From assembly GCA_050291365.1 (NCBI GenBank), contig JBNKJS010000012.1, positions 124,001-188,000 on the forward strand: a stretch of 64,000 bases of DNA. Direction: 5' to 3'. The DNA comes from JAAGZL01 sp050291365 (GTDB lineage: Bacteria > Pseudomonadota > Gammaproteobacteria > Chromatiales > Chromatiaceae). The translations under genes were made by a program, and so were the position numbers. Of the stretch, positions 25,332 to 32,482 are shown one piece after another. The notes below the pieces were generated by a model. That model saw only the letters and a program-made list of their open reading frames with translations. It was not told the DNA's origin and searched no databases. Position 1 is the first letter of the stretch, and the number at the start of each line of letters is the position of its first letter.

Positions 25332-25367
25332 AGGGGGTATGGGCTTTACTGCCCATGCCCTCTTTTT
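25332..25367 (+). terminator. Rho-independent terminator after peroxiredoxin
   Basis: AGGGGGTATGGGC pairs with GCCCATGCCCTC over TTTACT (one mismatch or wobble) and is followed by TTTTT. It lies 20 bp after the peroxiredoxin stop. Confidence 0.85.
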
Positions 25368-25380
25368 GGTTTAGTTATTA

Positions 25381-26109
25381 ATGAAATATCCTGAGCTATC
25401 ACCTGGGCGTCTGGTCAAACGCTATAAACGCTTTCTTGCTGATGTAGAGTTGGAGAGCGGTGAGACTATAACTGCCCACTGCGCAAATACTGGTTCCATG
25501 CTGAATTGCTGTGATCCTGGGAGCAGGGTATGGCTGCTGGATTCAGAAAATCCAAAGCGAAAGCTGCGCTATACATGGGAGCTAGTGGAGGTAGAAGGTC
25601 ACTATCTGGCATGTATAAACACTAATCGCGCCAATCAGTTAGTGAAAGAGGCGATCCTTGATTGCAAAATAGATGAGCTTGCTGGTTATGATGAACTGCT
25701 TAGCGAGTGTCCCTATGGTACGGAGAATAGCAGGGTTGATCTTTTGCTGAAAAAGGATGGTTTAGCTGATTGTTATGTGGAGGTTAAAAATGTAACTCTG
25801 CTCACAGAGGATGGTATTGGATTGTTTCCCGATTCTGTTACTGAGCGAGGTCGCAAGCACCTGCGGGAACTGATTTCTGTGGTCAAGGGGGGCAATAGGG
25901 CGGTGCTATTCTTCAATGTGGCCCACACCGGGATTCAACAGGTGGCCCCGGCCTGGAATATAGACCTAGACTACTCCACAACCCTCAAACAGGCCATGGA
26001 CCTTGGGGTTGAGGTTCTGGCTTACAGATCTTCTATCTCACCTGACTCGATCATCCTGGATAAACCTCTGGGGTTTGCTATTAGTAATCTCGCATCTAAC
26101 CCCTCTTAA
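25381..26109 (+). CDS. sfsA: Sugar fermentation stimulation protein homologue SfsA
   Basis: The 242-residue protein shows SfsA hallmarks: an OB-like N-terminus (LVKRYKRFLADVELESGE), HCANTGSMLNC, and the nuclease-like core VDLLLKKDG...CYVEVKNVTL with acidic residues before FPDSVTERGRKHL. SfsA was named for a regulatory effect on maltose use, but the conserved core suggests nucleic acid binding or cleavage. It has its own position after a terminator; a weak GGAATAATTATTCC palindrome follows at 26123. Confidence 0.93.
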   Translation: MKYPELSPGRLVKRYKRFLADVELESGETITAHCANTGSMLNCCDPGSRVWLLDSENPKRKLRYTWELVEVEGHYLACINTNRANQLVKEAILDCKIDELAGYDELLSECPYGTENSRVDLLLKKDGLADCYVEVKNVTLLTEDGIGLFPDSVTERGRKHLRELISVVKGGNRAVLFFNVAHTGIQQVAPAWNIDLDYSTTLKQAMDLGVEVLAYRSSISPDSIILDKPLGFAISNLASNPS

Positions 26110-26733
26110 CTTCTTGAATTAGAGGAATAATTATTCCTTTCAATCTGTTTTATCTGACTATAGCCAAAGCCTGCCCTAGCTATTACAATGTCGCCAGTTA
26201 TGCTGGATGCTGGCTTGGAAAAACGGCTAGCAAAGAGGCCTATAAGCTACTGCTTTTACAGGATAAATGTAGTTAATATTACCGGCTGATAATCGTGGCA
26301 TATGACACAATTATTAGTAATCTCAGGCGTATAACAACGAAAACATTGACTCAAGTCAATTACAGGTTGTGTGTTATACATTAACCTCAGACACGTCAAA
26401 TAACCAATTTCTCAATAAATGACAGGTTGCCTGGTGTTGTGACTAACAGACTGATTTCAAACGTTTTTCATTAGTTTATTACTTCTTTTTTGCATGTCCG
26501 TTTCTATAAGGATGTTTGCGGGTAGGGTGTAGGCCGATGTATAACGTAGATGATAATTAGATAACGCTAGTGACATTGTTGATAAAACAGCAAGTATTGA
26601 GATAAAAAAACAGGGGGGGAGTTTTTTGGCTACATGGATGAAAGTCATTGAAATTCAATCTTTTTTTCTTTGTGGTGTTTAGCACCAAAGCATTAAGTGT
26701 GCGATTTTTGTTAATAAAATAGGAGGATCCGTG
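26110..26733 (+). promoter_or_regulatory. Long AT-rich control region and leader of the ccoN operon
   Basis: This 620-bp gap has no convincing gene. It holds an FNR box (26346-26359) and -10-like sequences TATACA/TACATT about 25 bp further on, which imply a leader of about 340 bases before ccoN. The leader is AT-rich with a G-run (GGGGGGG near 26615). The start of ccoN is preceded by AGGAGG at 26721-26726. Confidence 0.5.
26346..26359. promoter_or_regulatory. FNR/ANR binding site upstream of ccoN
   Basis: TTGAC-TCAA-GTCAA is a perfect palindrome fitting TTGAY-N4-RTCAA. It is followed by a -10-like TATACATTAAC, in roughly the spacing of class II FNR activation. Confidence 0.75.
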
Positions 26734-28161
26734 GTGGAAGCGACATTAGAACAGAAGTACAACTACGCGGTTGTACGCTGGTTCGCGGTTTTGGCGGTGA
26801 TATATGTGGTCGTAGGTGCCCTGGTAGGGGTTCTTGTCGCATCGCAGCTAGCCTTTCCGGTCATGAACCTAGATATTTCATACCTTACTTTCGGGCGCAT
26901 GCGTCCACTCCACACTAACGCTGTAATCTTTGCGTTCGGGGGATGTACCCTGATGGCAACAGGATTCTACAGTGTGCAGCGTACGTGTCAGACACGTCTG
27001 TGGAGTGACAAGATGGCTTGGTTTACCTTTATCGGGTGGAACCTAATCATCGTAGCTGCTGTGCTTTCCTACCCACTGGGTATCACCTCGGGTAAAGAGT
27101 ATGCGGAACTAGAGTGGCCAATCGATATTGCCATTGCTGTGGTCTGGCTCTCGTTCATGTTTAACTTCATTATGACTATTGCCAACAGATCCCAGCCACA
27201 TATCTATGTGTCAAACTGGTTCTTCCTCGGCATGATGGTCATGATTACCTACCTGCACGTGGTAAACAGCCTGGCGCTACCGGTAGAGATGTTTGTTTCA
27301 TACTCTATCTTCTCCGGTGTTCAGGACGCCATGGTTCAGTGGTGGTGGGGCCATAACGCTGTAGGCTTCTACCTGACTGCTGGCTTCCTAGGTATTATGT
27401 ACTACTTCGTACCTAAGCAGGCTGGACGCCCTGTCTACTCATATCGACTGTCAGTGATCCACTTCTGGGCCCTGATGTTCGGTTATGTATGGCTGGGACC
27501 ACATCACCTGCAGTACACCGCTTTGCCTGATTGGACTGGTTCTCTCGGAGCTAGTATCTCTATGGCTATGATCATCCCGTCTTGGGGTGGTGCTGTGAAT
27601 GGTATGATGACCCTGTCTGGTGCTTGGGATAAGCTGCGTACTGACTACGTACTGCGATTCCTGATCATCTCCCTGGCTTTCTATGCCATGTCAACCTTTG
27701 AAGGTCCTGTGATGTCTCTCAAGACCGTCAACGCACTTTCTCACTACACCGACTGGACAGTTGGACATGTTCACTCAGGTGCTCTGGGTTGGGTAGCCAT
27801 GGTTGGTATGGGAGCTATATACCATCTTATGACTCGCGTATTCCATATAGAAATGTGGTCAAACAAACTGATCAATGCACATTTCTGGACCGCCACCATT
27901 GGTACAGTGATTTACATTGTTGCCATGTGGGTATCTGGAATCATGCAGGGTCTGATGTGGCGTGCTTATGACGAGTACGGTACTTTGGCATACACCTTTG
28001 CAGAGTCCGTTGAAGCCATGCATCCCTACTACGTAATGCGTCTAGTAGGCGGCGGTATCTTCTTCATCGGCTGTGTGCTGATGGCGGTTAACGTGGTAAT
28101 GACCGCTGTTAAATCCATTTCACAGGGCAGCGTAGCAGAAGCTCGTGCTGCAACAGCCTAA
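26734..28161 (+). CDS. ccoN: cbb3-type cytochrome c oxidase subunit I CcoN
   Basis: The 475-residue catalytic subunit has about twelve membrane helices and the expected haem/copper ligands, for example LHTNAVIFAFGG (low-spin haem), WWWGHNAVGFYLTAGFLG and YVWLGPHHLQY (CuB), and DWTVGHVHSGALGW. It reduces oxygen to water at high affinity. Two GTGs occur in tandem; I prefer 26734, because AGGAGG is 7 bp upstream of it and only 4 bp before the GTG at 26731. First gene of ccoNOQP. Confidence 0.97.
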   Translation: MEATLEQKYNYAVVRWFAVLAVIYVVVGALVGVLVASQLAFPVMNLDISYLTFGRMRPLHTNAVIFAFGGCTLMATGFYSVQRTCQTRLWSDKMAWFTFIGWNLIIVAAVLSYPLGITSGKEYAELEWPIDIAIAVVWLSFMFNFIMTIANRSQPHIYVSNWFFLGMMVMITYLHVVNSLALPVEMFVSYSIFSGVQDAMVQWWWGHNAVGFYLTAGFLGIMYYFVPKQAGRPVYSYRLSVIHFWALMFGYVWLGPHHLQYTALPDWTGSLGASISMAMIIPSWGGAVNGMMTLSGAWDKLRTDYVLRFLIISLAFYAMSTFEGPVMSLKTVNALSHYTDWTVGHVHSGALGWVAMVGMGAIYHLMTRVFHIEMWSNKLINAHFWTATIGTVIYIVAMWVSGIMQGLMWRAYDEYGTLAYTFAESVEAMHPYYVMRLVGGGIFFIGCVLMAVNVVMTAVKSISQGSVAEARAATA

Positions 28162-28178
28162 GTTAGAGGAATTTTGAC

Positions 28179-28871
28179 ATGGCATTTCAAGAGAAATTAG
28201 AGAAAAACATAGTAGGTTTTGTCATTATTCTGGCAATAATCCTAACCGTTGGCGGCATTGTGGAGATTGTGCCGCTGTTCTTTATCAGTGACACTATGGA
28301 GCATAACAAGAATCCAGAGATCGTCTGGAGTCGAACAGATGGACAGACCCTGGCTGACCACAAGCCAGGTGATGGTGTACGTCCATATACTGCGCTTGAG
28401 CTCTACGGACGTTTTGTCTACCGACGTGAGGGTTGCTACCTATGTCACTCACAGATGGTACGCCCATTCCGTGATGAGAAAGAGCGTTATGGTCACTACT
28501 CGCTGGCTTCGGAGTCTATGTATGACCATCCGTTCCAGTGGGGGTCCAAGCGTACTGGTCCTGATTTAGCTCGTCTAGGCGGCAAGTACTCTAACAACTG
28601 GCACCGCAAGCATCTGCGTGCGCCTCGCTCAGTTGTACCAGAGTCTGTTATGCCAAATTATCCATGGCTACAGGAGAGCCCGCTCGACGAAAACAGGATG
28701 GTGGCCCATATGAAGGGTATGCGGATGTTAGGGGTTCCTTACACCGATGCTGACATTGAGTCCTCACCTGCTGAGCTGAGTGGCAAGACCGAAGAGGATG
28801 CCGTAGTGGCTTACCTCCAGGTGCTTGGTACCATGGCTAAATTGGATGAGAGCAAGGTATATCGTGAGTAG
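28179..28871 (+). CDS. ccoO: cbb3 oxidase monohaem cytochrome c subunit CcoO
   Basis: A 230-residue protein with one N-terminal membrane helix (GFVIILAIILTVGGIVEIV) and a single haem c site GCYLCHSQMVRPF, with the distal methionine probably in SVMPNYPW. It relays electrons from CcoP to CcoN. It follows ccoN by 17 bp and overlaps the ccoQ start by 8 bp. Confidence 0.97.
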   Translation: MAFQEKLEKNIVGFVIILAIILTVGGIVEIVPLFFISDTMEHNKNPEIVWSRTDGQTLADHKPGDGVRPYTALELYGRFVYRREGCYLCHSQMVRPFRDEKERYGHYSLASESMYDHPFQWGSKRTGPDLARLGGKYSNNWHRKHLRAPRSVVPESVMPNYPWLQESPLDENRMVAHMKGMRMLGVPYTDADIESSPAELSGKTEEDAVVAYLQVLGTMAKLDESKVYRE

Positions 28872-29061
28872 TTTGATCGATTACTTTTCAACAGATTGGG
28901 AAGCTATGACTACCAATGATTGGATAGGTACCATATTTACGGTAGTTATCTTCCTTCTGATGCTCGGACTATACATATATGTTCTCAGCCCAAAGAACAA
29001 AGGGCTGGAGTCGAATAAACATATTCCGATAGACGACGAACAAGTGAATACTGGAGAATAA
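28864..29061 (+). CDS. ccoQ: cbb3 oxidase small subunit CcoQ
   Basis: The product starting at GTG 28864 has 65 residues: a short amphipathic lead (SSLIDYFSTDWEAMTTNDWIG), one membrane helix (TIFTVVIFLLMLGLYIYVL) and a charged tail, as in CcoQ/FixQ. The upstream GTG start keeps the YFSTDWEAM lead shared by relatives; an ATG at 28906 would give a 51-residue form with a GGGAAG site in front. CcoQ stabilises the complex. It is 1 bp from ccoP. Confidence 0.85.
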   Translation: MSSLIDYFSTDWEAMTTNDWIGTIFTVVIFLLMLGLYIYVLSPKNKGLESNKHIPIDDEQVNTGE

Positions 29062-29062
29062 A

Positions 29063-29956
29063 ATGGCGGAAAATAATCCATTTCCGGGTGAAGCAACAAC
29101 GGGGCACGTCTGGGACGATAACCTAGCTGAAGCTTCTAACCCACCACCAGCATGGTGGATGCTGTGTTTCTATGCGTCAATTGCCTTTGTAATTGGCTAT
29201 GGTGTTATCTATCCTCAATGGCCTACTCTTGCTGGCTATACCAAGGGTATGACCGGTTGGACTCAGATGGATGAGTACAAAAAAGGCGTAGAAGAGGTAG
29301 AGGCAGTACGTGCTCCTTATGAGGACAGGATCGCTGGTATGAGTGCCAAACAGATCCTTGCTGATGAAGAGCTTTCAAACTACATCAGTCATGGTGACGG
29401 GGCTGGCGCCGGCAAGGTGCTGTTCGGTGATAACTGTGCCGCATGTCATGGTTCTGCAGGTCAGGGAACTGTAGGTTTTCCTGTACTGGTTGATGACGAC
29501 TGGCTATGGGGTGGCAGCATTGAGACTATCGTTCAGACCATTACCAATGGTCGCGGTCCTAATGCGACTATTCCTTCAGCAGGTATGACCGCTCATGCAG
29601 GCCTTATGTCAGAGGCTGAAATAGATGCTCTGGCTGCCTATGTAGTTGGTTTGAGTGAGGGTAACGACGACCCAGCAGGTAAGGCACTGTTTACAGCAAA
29701 GGGCTGTGTAGCCTGCCATGGTATGGACGCTAAAGGTATGCATGCCCTTGGCTCTGCTAACCTCACAGATGCAGTTTGGCGCTTTAATGAGCCAGATAAA
29801 TTGGCCAGCGCCAAGTACACCATCATGCATGGTGTGAATGCTGCAAATGATCCAAAAACCCGCGAAGCTGAGATGCCTACCTTTGGTAACAGGCTTTCAG
29901 CTGATGATATCAAGAAGTTGGCCGTATACGTCTACAAGTTTGGTGGCGGTAAATAA
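29063..29956 (+). CDS. ccoP: cbb3 oxidase dihaem cytochrome c subunit CcoP
   Basis: A 297-residue protein with an N-terminal lead (GHVWDDNLAEASNPPPAWWM) typical of CcoP, one membrane helix and two haem c sites, NCAACHGSAGQG and GCVACHGMDAKG. It takes electrons from soluble cytochromes. The stop is followed by a 13-bp UUCG hairpin at 29978. Confidence 0.97.
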   Translation: MAENNPFPGEATTGHVWDDNLAEASNPPPAWWMLCFYASIAFVIGYGVIYPQWPTLAGYTKGMTGWTQMDEYKKGVEEVEAVRAPYEDRIAGMSAKQILADEELSNYISHGDGAGAGKVLFGDNCAACHGSAGQGTVGFPVLVDDDWLWGGSIETIVQTITNGRGPNATIPSAGMTAHAGLMSEAEIDALAAYVVGLSEGNDDPAGKALFTAKGCVACHGMDAKGMHALGSANLTDAVWRFNEPDKLASAKYTIMHGVNAANDPKTREAEMPTFGNRLSADDIKKLAVYVYKFGGGK

Positions 29957-29977
29957 GGTCACAATCTTCCGGTGTCT

Positions 29978-30007
29978 CCCAGTAAGAAGATTCGTCTTCT
30001 TACTGGG
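29978..30007 (+). other. Perfect 13-bp hairpin with TTCG loop behind ccoP
   Basis: CCCAGTAAGAAGA (29978-29990) pairs perfectly with TCTTCTTACTGGG (29995-30007) over the extra-stable tetraloop TTCG. No T-run follows, so it is unlikely to stop transcription; it may protect or delimit the ccoNOQP mRNA. Confidence 0.75.
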
Positions 30008-30032
30008 TACTTAGGCAAAAAGAGGTGAAGCT

Positions 30033-30158
30033 ATGATGAATTTTGATGCGGTAGTTTGGGGTTCAGCGATCACTGTTATAATAAGTACAGTTATCGTGGT
30101 TTATCTTGGATTCAAGGCCAAGAAGCTTATGGATAAGGATGCTGAGAGTCACAAGTAG
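30033..30158 (+). CDS. 41-residue single-span membrane protein in the cco locus
   Basis: A short reading frame starting at ATG 30033 (or the adjacent ATG 30036) encodes 41 residues: MMNFDAVVWGSAITVIISTV, the rest of a hydrophobic helix, then the basic/acidic tail FKAKKLMDKDAESHK. AGAGGTGA lies 4-5 bp upstream and a strong terminator follows its stop, both supporting a real gene. It sits where small cbb3-associated proteins occur, but I do not recognise it as CcoQ, CcoS or CcoH. Role in oxidase assembly or stability is inference from position only. Confidence 0.7.
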   Translation: MMNFDAVVWGSAITVIISTVIVVYLGFKAKKLMDKDAESHK

Positions 30159-30180
30159 TAAACACCTAAACACTAGGTTT

Positions 30181-30217
30181 AAAAATGGGGAACCTTCAAG
30201 GTTCCCCATTTTTTTCT
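30181..30217 (+). terminator. Rho-independent terminator of the ccoNOQP transcript
   Basis: GGGGAACC (30187-30194) pairs with GGTTCCCC (30100+ offset: 30200-30207) over TTCAA; flanking A and T tracts extend the stem, and a run of seven T follows. It lies 22 bp after the 41-residue gene. The remaining gap to 30506 shows no gene. Confidence 0.92.
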
Positions 30218-30506
30218 GGACTTTTTCTAACCTACGTTCAAGAATACGCATCTCTCAGGGAAAGTTACTGCTTGTTACTGCAGACGCATAAAATACCATC
30301 TAAAATGTGATGTAATTTGCTATTTGCCTCAATTCAGTTCATCAGGATGATAGACAGGGCTGCATTTCTCCTCATGGTCATACGTAGAGTGACGGTTGAG
30401 AATACTCATTGGGATAAATGTAGAAATTGAGTAGACTGGATCAATCGGTTCAGTCCCTGGGCCTTCAGCGACTGAGTTTCAAAATTGGCTTATTAGGAGA
30501 TCCTAC

Positions 30507-31934
30507 GTGAGCAGTGATCAGAAAGTAGAAAATAGTTCAGCATATGATGAGCTATATGATGAAGCTGGGCATTGGCAAATAAATACTGGTGACGAGACTA
30601 TCCATGCCAAGCGCATCTCAGGTAAATGGCGCAATATCAAATGGTGGGCAGCTTCTGTTTGGTTGCTGTTTTTCATCGGGCCCTATCTACGTCTGGGGGA
30701 TCGACAGGCGGTACTGTTTGATATCCCCAACCGCAAATTTCATATATTCAACATAACCGTTCTGCCTCAGGACTTTTGGATGTTGTCTCTGGTGTTGCTG
30801 TTCTTCGCCATACTCTTGGCGGTACTTACAGCCACTATAGGACGAGTCTATTGTGGCTATTTCTGTTTCCAGACCATCTGGACAGATATATATACTTTGA
30901 TTGAAGACATATTAGAAGGATCACCTCAGAAGCGTCGCAAATTGGATGATGCGCCATGGGGTTTGAAAAAAATCGGAATAAAAACCATCAAGCATATTCT
31001 CTGGTTGGTTGTCGCCGCCCTGACTGGTATCAGTTTTGTGGCCTGGTTTACCGATGCTTATGAGCTATGGGGTGATATTTTTACCCTGCAGATAGCCGGT
31101 GCTGCCTTGATTACCATATCTATGTTTTTAGTTGGCACCTATGTTCTCGCAGGTTTTCTAAGGGAGCAGGTATGTTTTTGGCTCTGTCCCTATGCTCGCC
31201 TTCAAGGTGTAATGGTTGACAAAACCACTGTCGTGCCTACCTACGATTTTAAGCGTGGCGAGCCCCGAGGAAGAAGGAAGAAGGGCGATGATTCTGACGC
31301 ACAGGGCGATTGTGTTGATTGTAATCAGTGCATTGCCGTCTGTCCTACTGGGGTAGATATTCGATATGGACAACAGGAAGGTTGCATTATGTGCGGTCTA
31401 TGTATCGATGCTTGTGACTCGGTAATGGATAAGGTTGGTTTGCCGCTTGGTTTGGTTAGATATGCATCCTATGATGAGTTAGAAGGGAAGATAAATCCCC
31501 CTATCTACAAGCGACCAAGAGTTATTGTGTATACTGCTATTCTTACCATCGCGCTGATCGGCATTGTTTTTGGGCTTAGTACTCTAGATGCGGTTGAGTT
31601 AAAGGTGTTGCACTCAAGACAGCCTCTTTATGTAGTTAAGAGTGATGGATCTATTCGTAATAAATATACGTTGAAAATCTTGAATAAGACCACTTCGGAA
31701 ATGAATGTAAAAGTAACTGCTTCCGGTCAAAAGGATTTACAACTTATGGGTGCAGAAAAAGAGGTGCATGTTGGTCCTGGTACAATTACCTCCAAGACGG
31801 TATTTGTCAGCGTTAAGAGAAAGGATATCAAGGAAGAGTCCAGTCCTATTATTTTTAGTGTAGAAGGTGCAGATGCAGAAAACAATATTTACAAATATTC
31901 CCGTGAAAGTATGTTTATTGGGCCAAAGCGTTAG
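30507..31934 (+). CDS. ccoG: Cytochrome c oxidase accessory protein CcoG (RdxA/FixG)
   Basis: A 475-residue membrane protein with about five helices, a NapH-like core and two 4Fe-4S motifs (CVDCNQCIAVCPTG and CIMCGLCIDACD), plus CFWLCPYARLQG. The C-terminal part is an immunoglobulin-like periplasmic domain. CcoG is needed for cbb3 maturation, probably reducing copper from Cu(II) to Cu(I). GTG start with AGGAG 8 bp upstream. The gene is 1 bp from overlapping the fixH leader. Confidence 0.95.
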   Translation: MSSDQKVENSSAYDELYDEAGHWQINTGDETIHAKRISGKWRNIKWWAASVWLLFFIGPYLRLGDRQAVLFDIPNRKFHIFNITVLPQDFWMLSLVLLFFAILLAVLTATIGRVYCGYFCFQTIWTDIYTLIEDILEGSPQKRRKLDDAPWGLKKIGIKTIKHILWLVVAALTGISFVAWFTDAYELWGDIFTLQIAGAALITISMFLVGTYVLAGFLREQVCFWLCPYARLQGVMVDKTTVVPTYDFKRGEPRGRRKKGDDSDAQGDCVDCNQCIAVCPTGVDIRYGQQEGCIMCGLCIDACDSVMDKVGLPLGLVRYASYDELEGKINPPIYKRPRVIVYTAILTIALIGIVFGLSTLDAVELKVLHSRQPLYVVKSDGSIRNKYTLKILNKTTSEMNVKVTASGQKDLQLMGAEKEVHVGPGTITSKTVFVSVKRKDIKEESSPIIFSVEGADAENNIYKYSRESMFIGPKR

Positions 31935-31945
31935 TGGAGGTGGGC

Positions 31946-32440
31946 ATGGCTAAATCAAATTCGCCTTGGAGTAACCCGTGGGTTTTGGGCATGATTGGGT
32001 TTCTGATAGTTTTTGTAATGGCCAATGTCTATATGATCTATCTCTCATCAAGTGGTGGTCCGGGATTGGTGGTTGATAATTATTATGAGCGTGGTGAGCA
32101 TTACGAAAAAAACATGCTGAAACGTATTGCACAAGATCCAGGTTGGAGTATGAGTCTGGCATCGCCTGAGCCTATTACGGTAGCAAAAAAACAGATAGTC
32201 AACATCACTGTGCAGGATAATGAGGGTAAGCCGGTCAACCGGGATGAGGTTGTCTTCCGTGTCTACCGACCTTCCGATAAATCTAAGGATTTCTCATTGC
32301 CAATGCAGCGTATTGATGACGGTTTGTATGAAGTAGCTGTTAGTTTTCCACTGCCTGGCGTTTGGGATCTGTTGGTCAGCCTTCCAAATAAAGATTATGA
32401 GGTAAATCTTCCGCAACGGATTAATGTGAATAAAAGATAG
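31946..32440 (+). CDS. fixH: FixH/CcoH family cbb3 assembly protein
   Basis: From ATG 31946, which follows GGAGGTGGGC, a 164-residue protein is read. It has one N-terminal membrane helix (VLGMIGFLIVFVMANVYMIY) and the FixH periplasmic domain with VDNYYERGEHYEKN. FixH/CcoH is needed for stable cbb3 assembly and may help deliver copper. A further in-frame GTG at 31934 overlaps the ccoG stop but has no ribosome-binding site. Confidence 0.92.
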   Translation: MAKSNSPWSNPWVLGMIGFLIVFVMANVYMIYLSSSGGPGLVVDNYYERGEHYEKNMLKRIAQDPGWSMSLASPEPITVAKKQIVNITVQDNEGKPVNRDEVVFRVYRPSDKSKDFSLPMQRIDDGLYEVAVSFPLPGVWDLLVSLPNKDYEVNLPQRINVNKR

Positions 32441-32482
32441 TTTGTTTAGGTTGTAGAGTGAAACAGATGGTAATATCTGTTT

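Noticed and set aside
26457..26648. 63-residue minus-strand frame in the ccoN leader
   Set aside because: No ribosome-binding site, no similarity and AT-driven composition.
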